Source: Bacillota bacterium (GTDB lineage Bacteria; Bacillota_I; Bacilli_A; Acholeplasmatales; Acholeplasmataceae). Taken from it: 5,853 nt of DNA. Below the pieces are notes generated by a model that was not told where the DNA came from, ran no database searches, and was given only the letters and a program-made list of their open reading frames with translations. The position numbers and the translations under genes were made by a program. The DNA lies in NCBI GenBank assembly GCA_006226985.1, contig SBGC01000157.1, forward strand, positions 1 to 5,853, given 5' to 3'. Numbering within the stretch: the first letter of the stretch is position 1; each line of letters opens with the position of its first letter. Shown in pieces: positions 1 through 5,403 of the stretch.

Positions 1-283
1 ATATCATAATCTTATAATCATATTTTGCCAATTCTTGTTCTATATAAAAAGCAAAAGCACTAAAGAAATTGTGAAAAATTGAAGGTATAAGTAAGGCAAT
101 ATTACGCGGATTATTCGTTTTTAAATTTCGACCCAATTCATTTCTAACATAACCTGTTTCTTCAATTGCAATTCTAATTTTTTCTTTAAGCTCTTCTGAA
201 ATTTGTTTTGAGTTGTTAAGATACCTTGAGACGGTTCCTAAACCTACCCCTGCTTTTCTAGCTACATCTTTTATGTTGGCCAT
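1..283 (-). CDS. LacI-family transcriptional regulator, N-terminal part (runs off window)
   Basis: The open frame starts at the ATG at 283 and continues past the window edge, giving the first 94 residues. The start MANIKDVARKAGVGLGTVSR is the classic LacI/GalR helix-turn-helix, followed by YLNN, the GYVRNELGRNL hinge-helix region (about residues 48-59) and, from about residue 65, the first beta strand of the periplasmic-binding-protein-like sensor domain (NIALLIPSIF). Such proteins bind palindromic operators as dimers and usually repress sugar-uptake or sugar-catabolism genes until a sugar ligand binds. The start is supported by AAGAGGT 4 nt upstream of ATG and by the N-terminal HTH beginning right at residue 3. 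The ligand and target genes are not visible; they probably lie beyond position 1. The missing two thirds reflect the window edge, not a broken gene. Confidence 0.93.
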   Translation of the reverse strand, partial: MANIKDVARKAGVGLGTVSRYLNNSKQISEELKEKIRIAIEETGYVRNELGRNLKTNNPRNIALLIPSIFHNFFSAFAFYIEQELAKYDYKIMI

Positions 284-309
284 AATTACCTCTTAAAGTC
301 GATGATTTT

Positions 310-325
310 CGTTCATATTATACCA
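310..325 (-). promoter_or_regulatory. Extended -10 promoter of the LacI-family gene
   Basis: On the minus strand TGGTATAAT (325-317) is a consensus TATAAT preceded by TGn, the extended -10 form. The -35 region 16-17 bp upstream is only TTTAAA/TTTTAA, which an extended -10 can compensate for. Initiation would fall near 310, leaving a leader of about 27 nt before the ATG at 283. I saw no strong palindromic LacI-type operator overlapping it. Confidence 0.7.
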
Positions 326-383
326 CAATAATGGATAGTTTAAAAATGAAGAATTAGATGCATTTCACTTCACTTCTTTAGTC

Positions 384-413
384 AAATACTTGAAACAAGT
401 TGTAAAAGTATTT
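384..413 (-). repeat. Inverted repeat between aph-like gene and LacI gene
   Basis: AAATACTT (384-391) and AAGTATTT (406-413) form 8-bp complementary arms. An alternative, mutually exclusive 5-bp hairpin with a 3-nt loop (ACTTG/CAAGT, 388-400) is nested within. It starts 19 nt after the stop codon of the phosphotransferase gene, so it could be a weak terminator. On the minus strand, however, it is followed by TTTGACTAAAG rather than a real T-run, and the stem is AT-rich. An operator for the adjacent LacI-type regulator is another possibility. Confidence 0.35.
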
Positions 414-431
414 CTAATTATTTAATATTAA

Positions 432-1199
432 CTATAATAATTCATCAAGTAGAAGATAATATCGAATTTTATCCCAGTTTGGTTCAATCTTTAATTCATG
501 AAACAGATGTTTGATATAGTCTTCATGGTGACCAAAATTATGATAAATACTCCTTACACATAAGGCGATGTCTGCCCACTTACAAGCGATACCTGCACGA
601 TCAAAATCAATGATACCAACCACTTGATTTTCTTTAACTAAAACATTGGGAAGACAATAATCACTATGTGTAAAAACAAGTTCTTCATCTGGTTGATGTG
701 AAACTAAATAGTCATATAAATCATGTGGATCTTTAAATCCATTTTTTCCATAGGTGTCATCTTCTGCTTGTGTGACATCAACATCACCGATGTCAATATT
801 ATGTTTACATATGTTGAGTTTGTTTTTTAGGGTTGCATCAAATGGACATTGTTCAATGGGTATCTCCCATAGCATTTTTAAACCTTTTGCAAGTAAAGAG
901 ACCATTTCATAAGGTTGATCAAGTACACTTTGATCACACGTCATGACACCATCAAGTTTGCTCATAAGTAAATAAGCATACGATTTTGTTTCATGATATA
1001 AAAGAATTTCGGGTACAGGAATATATCTTTTTAACCATATCATGACATCTTTTTCTTTACGTAAAGAAGACTCTTTAATATCGTGTATTTTAAGTACATA
1101 GTTTTGATAGATATAGACACTAGAACTTGACATTCCCATGCGATCTTTTTTTGGTTTTTCATACATTGTAAACTTTTGAATGTTTATTGGAATATACAT
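432..1199 (-). CDS. APH(3')-type aminoglycoside O-phosphotransferase homologue
   Basis: The 255-residue cytoplasmic kinase-fold protein resembles APH(3')-IIIa from end to end (comparison from memory). The N-lobe has GMSSSSVY (22-29, nucleotide-binding loop), the ATP-contacting Lys in YVLKI (K37) and KEKDVMIWL (48-56), where the conserved Glu is E49, then PVPEIL. The C-lobe has LVFTHSDYCLPN (174-185) with catalytic base D180 and metal ligand N185, IIDFDRAG (196-203) with metal ligand D198, KWADIALCVRSI (207-218), and the tail YYLLLDELL, matching the substrate-contacting end of the family. The usual family HGD is HSD here. Length is close to the 264 residues of APH(3')-IIIa, so the gene looks intact. 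Enzymes of this family transfer the ATP gamma-phosphate to the 3'-hydroxyl of kanamycin- or neomycin-type drugs. Whether this one confers resistance or acts on another hydroxyl substrate cannot be read from the sequence. It lies alone after the dnaB terminator. Confidence 0.87.
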   Translation of the reverse strand: MYIPINIQKFTMYEKPKKDRMGMSSSSVYIYQNYVLKIHDIKESSLRKEKDVMIWLKRYIPVPEILLYHETKSYAYLLMSKLDGVMTCDQSVLDQPYEMVSLLAKGLKMLWEIPIEQCPFDATLKNKLNICKHNIDIGDVDVTQAEDDTYGKNGFKDPHDLYDYLVSHQPDEELVFTHSDYCLPNVLVKENQVVGIIDFDRAGIACKWADIALCVRSIYHNFGHHEDYIKHLFHELKIEPNWDKIRYYLLLDELL

Positions 1200-1201
1200 A
1201 C

Positions 1202-1208
1202 ATCACCT
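1202..1208 (-). promoter_or_regulatory. Ribosome binding site of the aph-like gene, next to the terminator
   Basis: AGGTGAT (1208-1202) matches the 3' part of the extended Shine-Dalgarno AAGGAGGTGATC, and its register places the ATG at 1199 at normal spacing. This supports 1199 as the start over the later Met codons at residues 12, 21 and 23. The site begins only 2 nt after the last T of the terminator run (1211). I found no convincing promoter between the end of dnaB and this site, so transcription probably enters by read-through or from an unrecognised promoter inside dnaB. Confidence 0.6.
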
Positions 1209-1210
1209 AT

Positions 1211-1234
1211 TAAAAAACCTAGCAACGCTAGGTT
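1211..1234 (-). terminator. Rho-independent terminator after dnaB
   Basis: On the minus strand AACCTAGC (1234-1227), loop GTT and GCTAGGTT (1223-1216) form a perfect 8-bp stem. A T-run follows (TTTTTT at 1217-1212 including the stem end). The hairpin starts 5 nt after the dnaB stop codon. The plus strand also has a T-rich tail (1236-1241), so the element is formally bidirectional, though no plus-strand gene ends here. It closes the gdpP-rplI-dnaB transcript and forms most of the leader of the phosphotransferase gene. Confidence 0.85.
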
Positions 1235-1239
1235 ATTTT

Positions 1240-2595
1240 TTAATCTTTATAAGCGTCTTCTTCTTCGCGATCTGCTTGAGCAGTAAATCTCGAGAATTCT
1301 GTATCAAAGCGGTAATTGAGTCTTATACCCGCAACACCTTGACGGTTTTTAGCAATGGATAGTTCGACTTCACCTGTTTTCGCTTCTGGATTATGAATAT
1401 AATAATCACCACGGTATAAAAACATAACAATATCAGCATCTTGTTCAATACTTCCGGACTCACGAAGATCTGCTAATACAGGTCTTTTATCTTCTCTTTT
1501 TTCAACTTCGCGTGATAATTGTGATAAGGCTAAAATAGGTATTTTTAATTCTCTGGCCATCTGTTTGAGTGATCTCGAAATTTTAGCAACTTCTTCTTGA
1601 CGATTCCCTGAACGATCATCGCCTTTAATTAGTTGTAAGTAGTCAATAACGACAAAATCGAGTCTGTCTTCTTGTGCGAGTTTTCGACATTTCGCACGAA
1701 TATCTGCAACAGAAACTGCTGCTGAATCATCAAATACGATATTCAACTTGGATAAAGCTTGGACGCCACCTTCGAGAAATTGCCATTCACGGCTCGATAA
1801 GTGTCCTGTTTTAATTTTTGTATTTTCTATATTTGCTTCTGATGAGAGCATACGTGCAGCTAATTGTTCATTGCTCATTTCAAGCGAGAAAATCGCAACA
1901 CCTGCTTGACCATCTTTGTTTCTTTTCGCAACATTTAATGCTAAGTTCATCGCAAATGCAGATTTACCCATAGATGGACGAGCTGCAAGAATGATGAGTT
2001 CTTCAGGCTGAAGACCAGCAGTCAGTTTATCTAAATTTGAAAAACCCGTTCTAAGACCTGTAATACCACCGGTTTTATCACGATTTCGCTCTGTTTTTTC
2101 TTTCACTTCTTTCATGACTTGTGATAAAAGAGTAAAAGCAGACGTTTTACGCTTTTGAGCAAGCGCAAAAATCTCTTCCTCAGCAGTCGAAACATAACTG
2201 TTGGCGTCCATATCACCTTGATAGCCCATTTCTAAAATCTTCGATGCGAGTTCAATGACTTGACGCTTCATCGAACCGTCTTTCACTAAATCAACATACG
2301 TTTCTAAATGAGCAGCTGATGGTACAGCTTCTGCTAAAGCAAGCAAATACTTTCTACCGCCAGCTTTTGTTAGGTTTTGTTGCGCTTCAAGTTTTGATGC
2401 GACAGATGCATAGTCGATATTTAAGCCTTCTTGATGAAGTTCGATCATCGCTTTATAGATCAGCACATGACCTTGTTCAAAAAAATCACTATGATTTAAT
2501 TGGTCAATCACGGCAACAATTTGTTTAGGTTCTAAAAATATGGTCCCTAAGACAGACTGCTCTGCTTCGTGATGATAGGGTAAGCTTTTCGCCAT
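1240..2595 (-). CDS. dnaB: Replicative DNA helicase DnaB (DnaC in Bacillus naming)
   Basis: This is the hexameric ring helicase that unwinds DNA 5'-3' ahead of the replisome and interacts with primase. The N-terminal domain (about 1-105) opens with the typical HEAEQSVLGTIFLEP. A linker follows (about 145-180), then the RecA-like ATPase domain: Walker A ARPSMGKS (205-212, K211), FSLEMS with the catalytic Glu (E239), Walker B VVIDYLQL (315-322, D318), LSQLSREVEKR (358-368), DLRESGSIEQDAD (376-388) and the arginine-finger segment AKNRQG (R418). At 451 residues it has the usual length, with no intein and an acidic tail (DREEEDAYKD). The ATG at 2595 lies 9 nt after the L9 stop. Its modest ribosome binding site (AGTAGGTAG) overlaps that stop codon, which suggests translational coupling to rplI. 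No separate promoter is apparent, so it is probably cotranscribed with gdpP-rplI. Confidence 0.97.
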   Translation of the reverse strand: MAKSLPYHHEAEQSVLGTIFLEPKQIVAVIDQLNHSDFFEQGHVLIYKAMIELHQEGLNIDYASVASKLEAQQNLTKAGGRKYLLALAEAVPSAAHLETYVDLVKDGSMKRQVIELASKILEMGYQGDMDANSYVSTAEEEIFALAQKRKTSAFTLLSQVMKEVKEKTERNRDKTGGITGLRTGFSNLDKLTAGLQPEELIILAARPSMGKSAFAMNLALNVAKRNKDGQAGVAIFSLEMSNEQLAARMLSSEANIENTKIKTGHLSSREWQFLEGGVQALSKLNIVFDDSAAVSVADIRAKCRKLAQEDRLDFVVIDYLQLIKGDDRSGNRQEEVAKISRSLKQMARELKIPILALSQLSREVEKREDKRPVLADLRESGSIEQDADIVMFLYRGDYYIHNPEAKTGEVELSIAKNRQGVAGIRLNYRFDTEFSRFTAQADREEEDAYKD

Positions 2596-2604
2596 GATTG
2601 CTAC

Positions 2605-3048
2605 CTACTTTTCTACGATATGTACTTCGAATTGTGCTTTAATATCCTTATGTAATTGAACAGTTGCTGTATAAATACCAATTGAGTTGATATCACTTGC
2701 TAGTTCAACTTTTTTCTTATCAATTAAGACGTGATGGACTTGCTCAAAGGTTTCACATATTTGTTTGGTTGTAACACTACCAAACATTTTTCCATCTTGG
2801 CCAATTTGAATACCGATCGTAACTTTCTTACCATCGATTTCAGCCTTTAGGGCTTTCATGAGTTGAATGTGTCTTTGTTGTGCTTCAAAAGCGTCTTCTT
2901 TAGCTTTATTTAAAGCAGCTAGGTTTTCATCGTTAGCAAGAAGTGCTTTCTTTTGAGTGACCAAAAATTGACCATATCCTGCTGCAACTTCAATCACATC
3001 ATCTTTCTTACCGCGACCTTTAACATCTTCTAATAGTATTACTTTCAC
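2605..3048 (-). CDS. rplI: Ribosomal protein L9, nested in-frame gene with internal GTG start
   Basis: Within the fusion frame, the GTG at 3048-3046 falls exactly where L9 normally starts (VKVILLEDVKGRGKK corresponds to the usual MKVI...). Translation from it yields 147 residues, the normal bL9 length. The N-terminal rRNA-binding domain (about 1-50), a long connecting helix rich in Ala, Lys and Glu (about 41-75) and the C-terminal domain with GKMFGSVTTKQI (about 87-98) are all present. L9 binds 23S rRNA near the L1 stalk base and helps maintain reading frame. A perfect Shine-Dalgarno precedes the GTG, stronger than the one in front of gdpP, so free L9 is probably made independently of the long product. 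In the loop normally written GYA-x-NFL this protein reads GYGQFL (24-29), one residue short and without the Asn. Independent initiation is inferred; the L9 identity is near certain. Confidence 0.8.
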   Translation of the reverse strand: MKVILLEDVKGRGKKDDVIEVAAGYGQFLVTQKKALLANDENLAALNKAKEDAFEAQQRHIQLMKALKAEIDGKKVTIGIQIGQDGKMFGSVTTKQICETFEQVHHVLIDKKKVELASDINSIGIYTATVQLHKDIKAQFEVHIVEK

Positions 3049-5040
3049 TTGTTGTCCTCCTTGACCGTACTCTAATTCAATATAGTTCTTGAGTTGGTCA
3101 TATACTTCGTGTATTGACATATTTTCGATTTGTGCTGCTGCACTGTTTAAATGTCCACCACCACCGACGGCTTCCATTAATGTTTGAACATTAACATTTT
3201 GATACGATCTTGCTGAAACTCCTACCATATTTGAACCCATTTTTGCAATCATGAATGCTGCATCAATGCCATTAATTTGTAAGGCTGCTTCAGCAACTTG
3301 AGCGAGTAAAATGCGATCCTCATAGATATCTGTTGTTACAACAAATGCAAATCGATCTAAAAAGATATCTACTTGCGATAAAAGTTTGTTAATTTCTAGC
3401 GTTCGGACTAAATCTCTTCTTAACCACAATTTAACTTCAACAATATCTGCACCAAAATCTTTTAATTTAGATGCGACTTCAAATGTTCTTGAGCTTGTTC
3501 TAACTGAAAAATTAGATGTATCAACAATTAAACCACCATACATAATGGTTGCTTCCATATTAGAAATCTTTAATTCTTCCTCGGTTGAGTAAAAATTAAT
3601 AAGTTCCATAACAAGTTCAATCGTTGAAGATGCGTAAGGTTCAACAAATGAGAACATCGCATTAAACGTTTCTTCACCGATACGATGATGGTCGATTACG
3701 ATGAGTCTTGGAATTTTATCTAATATCTCGGGATTCATGACCATCTTTGGTGATTGTGTATCGACAACAATCAAGATTGTATCGGGATTGATTCTAGGCA
3801 TAATCATTTCTGGGGTAAAACAGGTTTCAATAAGTTGTGGTAAATCAAATTTTAGTTGATCATATAATTTTTTAACTGTAGCATCCAATTTATCTTCTTC
3901 AATGACCATATAAACAGGTTTTTTACTTGCTTTAGCCATGTGATAAACTGCAATCATGGAACCAAATGCATCTAAATCTGCTTGATTATGTCCCATAATG
4001 ACGACACTCGATGACTTATCAATAAAATCTTTTATGGTTTGTGCATTAATACGAATACCAACGCGTGAGCTTTTAGCTGCGGCATCGTTTTTTGCTCCAA
4101 AATACGCAATTTTTTGATCTTGAATATTGACAACTACTTGGTCGCCACCACGCTTTTCTGCAAGTTCAATCGCGTTTTGCGCATAAATACCAAGTTCTTC
4201 ATATTTAACATCCCATGATGCAATCCCCATAGATATGCTAACTCTCACTTGATTTTGTGTTGAAATTAAACGGATTTTATCTAGGATATCAAATTTATCG
4301 GTAATCATCTTTTCTAATTGTTGACGATAGCCAACAAAGAGTAAACGTTCTTCGGCATACGGTTTTAAGAAACAATCATATTTATTTGCCCAGTCTGCAA
4401 TCGCTGCTAGATATTCACCTTTAAGGGATGATTGTTCAGAAACATCAAGTGATCCTAAAGCTTCGTCAAGGTTATCTAAATAAATAATACCTAGCGCTGC
4501 GATTTGGTTTTGATATCTTTCTTTCATTTGTTCACGTAGTGTGACATCAAACAAATAGAAAAATTTAAATTCTGGACGATATGTTACATCATACGTTTCA
4601 TTTTTAATGCGAATCATCGATGATGTTTTATTATTTATTGCTGCTAAATGAAGCTGTGGATGAACTTCTTTCAAATCTTTCCCCGTAATCCGAGGGTCAA
4701 AAATCGTTTTAGCATGAGGGTTTGCCCACTTAATCTCTAAATCATCGTCTAAGGCAATAATTCCAATAGGAAGCTCATTAAAAACTTCGTCACCTACTTG
4801 ATTGACATGATATGATAATTTTGTCCACATCGATAAACGATTTTGAAGTGTTCTAACCTTTTGTCTTGACTGATAATTTAAATTGATATAAATAGCAACC
4901 CATAAAAATGAAAAACTTAAAAAGAGCACAGCTAATGCACCTACTCTAGGACCATTATTGAACTCAATGTAGGGAATATAGATATAAATAGCCAATCCAA
5001 CAAGGATTGAAGCAATAACAATGAAAATCCAGCGTTTCAT
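2605..5040 (-). CDS. gdpP-rplI: GdpP-type c-di-AMP phosphodiesterase fused to ribosomal protein L9
   Basis: The 811-residue product (from the ATG at 5040) joins two normally separate proteins. Residues 4-25 and 34-52 are transmembrane helices. A PAS domain (about 88-168) and a degenerate GGDEF domain with RGGDQVVV (297-304) follow. The DHH domain has MGHNQADLDAFG (H351, D355, D357), IVVDTQ (D427), VIDHHR (D450-H452) and GGLIVDTSNF (D507), so all expected Mn-binding residues are present. The DHHA1 domain ends with GGGGHLNSAAAQ (626-637). GdpP hydrolyses cyclic-di-AMP to pApA at the inner face of the membrane. After the linker ELEYGQGGQQ, residues 665-811 are a complete bL9 (VKVILLEDVKGRGKK, then GKMFGSVTTKQI). 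I chose ATG 5040 over the in-frame GTG at 5049 because AGGTGG lies 5 nt before the ATG, and the GTG would lie only 7 nt from the predicted transcription start. The gene has its own promoter and is followed by dnaB. See the nested L9 entry. Confidence 0.93.
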   Translation of the reverse strand: MKRWIFIVIASILVGLAIYIYIPYIEFNNGPRVGALAVLFLSFSFLWVAIYINLNYQSRQKVRTLQNRLSMWTKLSYHVNQVGDEVFNELPIGIIALDDDLEIKWANPHAKTIFDPRITGKDLKEVHPQLHLAAINNKTSSMIRIKNETYDVTYRPEFKFFYLFDVTLREQMKERYQNQIAALGIIYLDNLDEALGSLDVSEQSSLKGEYLAAIADWANKYDCFLKPYAEERLLFVGYRQQLEKMITDKFDILDKIRLISTQNQVRVSISMGIASWDVKYEELGIYAQNAIELAEKRGGDQVVVNIQDQKIAYFGAKNDAAAKSSRVGIRINAQTIKDFIDKSSSVVIMGHNQADLDAFGSMIAVYHMAKASKKPVYMVIEEDKLDATVKKLYDQLKFDLPQLIETCFTPEMIMPRINPDTILIVVDTQSPKMVMNPEILDKIPRLIVIDHHRIGEETFNAMFSFVEPYASSTIELVMELINFYSTEEELKISNMEATIMYGGLIVDTSNFSVRTSSRTFEVASKLKDFGADIVEVKLWLRRDLVRTLEINKLLSQVDIFLDRFAFVVTTDIYEDRILLAQVAEAALQINGIDAAFMIAKMGSNMVGVSARSYQNVNVQTLMEAVGGGGHLNSAAAQIENMSIHEVYDQLKNYIELEYGQGGQQVKVILLEDVKGRGKKDDVIEVAAGYGQFLVTQKKALLANDENLAALNKAKEDAFEAQQRHIQLMKALKAEIDGKKVTIGIQIGQDGKMFGSVTTKQICETFEQVHHVLIDKKKVELASDINSIGIYTATVQLHKDIKAQFEVHIVEK
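3056..3062 (-). promoter_or_regulatory. Internal Shine-Dalgarno for L9 inside the gdpP-rplI frame
   Basis: The minus strand reads AAGGAGG (3062-3056), then ACAACAA, then GTG (3048-3046): a perfect anti-16S match at 7-nt spacing. In the fusion frame these bases encode the linker residues Gln-Gly-Gly-Gln-Gln. Only rpsR, another ribosomal protein gene, has an equally strong site here. In bacteria where gdpP and rplI are separate, the L9 ribosome binding site often lies in the 3' end of gdpP, so this looks like an ancestral site kept after the stop codon was lost. Confidence 0.85.
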
Positions 5041-5045
5041 AGAAA

Positions 5046-5051
5046 CCACCT
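5046..5051 (-). promoter_or_regulatory. Weak Shine-Dalgarno that sets the GdpP start
   Basis: AGGTGG (5051-5046) lies 5 nt before the ATG at 5040. The alternative in-frame GTG at 5049 falls within this site and has only TTAAAGTA upstream. The ATG start is therefore preferred, removing three residues (Met-Val-Ser) from the longest possible frame. Confidence 0.7.
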
Positions 5052-5055
5052 ACTT

Positions 5056-5091
5056 TAAGGTTATTATATCAATAACCTATCACTTTTTCAA
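5056..5091 (-). promoter_or_regulatory. Vegetative (sigma-A type) promoter of gdpP-rplI-dnaB
   Basis: On the minus strand TTGAAA (5091-5086) and TATAAT (5068-5063) are separated by exactly 17 bp. The -35 matches consensus at 5 of 6 positions and the -10 at all 6. Initiation is expected near 5056, giving a leader of only about 16 nt. The promoter lies just downstream of the rpsR terminator, so this unit is transcribed independently of rpsF-ssb-rpsR. Confidence 0.85.
5058..5078 (-). promoter_or_regulatory. Perfect inverted repeat over the gdpP promoter -10 box (candidate operator)
   Basis: Arms AGGTTATT (5078-5071) and AATAACCT (5065-5058) are perfectly complementary around a 5-bp centre, GATAT. 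The repeat covers the -10 box and reaches close to the predicted start site, where a bound repressor would block RNA polymerase. It lies upstream of the predicted transcript, and no T-run follows, so it is neither a leader hairpin nor a terminator. The protein that might bind it is unknown. Confidence 0.5.
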
Positions 5092-5117
5092 TGAAATATA
5101 CGGGGCTTATAAAATAA

Positions 5118-5139
5118 AAACTGCATTGACATGCAGTTT
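5118..5139 (-). terminator. Rho-independent terminator after rpsR
   Basis: On the minus strand AAACTGCAT (5139-5131), loop GTCA and ATGCAGTTT (5126-5118) form a perfect 9-bp stem followed by TTTTTATTTTAT (overlapping the stem end). It begins 10 nt after the rpsR stop codon and ends the rpsF-ssb-rpsR transcript. The other strand also has a T-rich run (5137-5147), but no plus-strand gene ends here. Confidence 0.9.
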
Positions 5140-5149
5140 ATTTTTTTAA

Positions 5150-5389
5150 CTAGTCTTTTACGAATGGTAAAAGTGCCATGTGACGAGCGCGTTTGATCGC
5201 AATTGCAAGTGGACGTTGCCATTTCGCAGATGTACCAGTGACTCTTCTTGGTAAAATCTTACCACGGTCAGTAATAAATCTCTTTAATAGCTCCACATCT
5301 TTATAATCGATGTGTTCAACCTTATTTTGAGTAAAGTAACATACTTTACGACGTCTCTTGAAACCGCCACCACGTCTTTGTTGATTCAT
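5150..5389 (-). CDS. rpsR: 30S ribosomal protein S18
   Basis: The 79-residue basic protein matches bS18 over its whole length: an Arg/Gly-rich start ([14 protein letters not shown]), KVCYF (15-19), IDYKD (27-31), [20 protein letters not shown] (34-53), then KWQRPLA and [13 protein letters not shown]18 binds S6 as a heterodimer and joins the platform of the small subunit. The ATG at 5389 has a very strong ribosome binding site, AAAGGAGGA, which begins at the last base of the ssb stop codon; the intergenic gap is 14 nt. Cotranscription with rpsF and ssb is the standard arrangement in Firmicutes. Confidence 0.98.
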   Translation of the reverse strand: MNQQRRGGGFKRRRKVCYFTQNKVEHIDYKDVELLKRFITDRGKILPRRVTGTSAKWQRPLAIAIKRARHMALLPFVKD

Positions 5390-5403
5390 GTGATGTTCCT
5401 CCT

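Noticed and set aside
1240..1300. Possible promoter for the aph-like gene inside the dnaB 3' end (TATAAA near 1251)
   Set aside because: No -35 hexamer lies at a suitable distance; TTTACT upstream is about 30 bp away. TTGCTA in the terminator also lacks a matching -10.
1180..1362. Plus-strand open frame of 60 codons over the start of the aph-like gene and the end of dnaB
   Set aside because: It runs antisense through dnaB and a terminator hairpin, has no convincing ribosome binding site, and its hydrophobic content comes from translating the AT-rich terminator region.
2319..2528. Plus-strand open frame of 69 codons inside dnaB
   Set aside because: It is entirely antisense to well-conserved DnaB N-domain coding sequence, with no recognisable family or ribosome binding site; a coding shadow.
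1240..2595. Intein or other insertion in DnaB, a frequent intein host
   Set aside because: Walker A, Walker B and the arginine-finger region follow at normal spacing and the total length of 451 residues is normal.
3040..3080. Fusion as an assembly or sequencing error that removed a stop codon
   Set aside because: DHHA1 and L9 are in the same frame with a sensible linker and clean coding on both sides, and I recall similar fusions from Acholeplasma annotation. It cannot be fully excluded without reads.
3386..3592. Plus-strand open frame of 68 codons inside gdpP
   Set aside because: It is antisense to the conserved DHH domain with no family signature; a coding shadow.
5108..5147. Plus-strand terminator at the rpsR end
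   Set aside because: The hairpin has T-rich sequence on both sides, but no plus-strand gene leads into it, so only the minus-strand role is supported.
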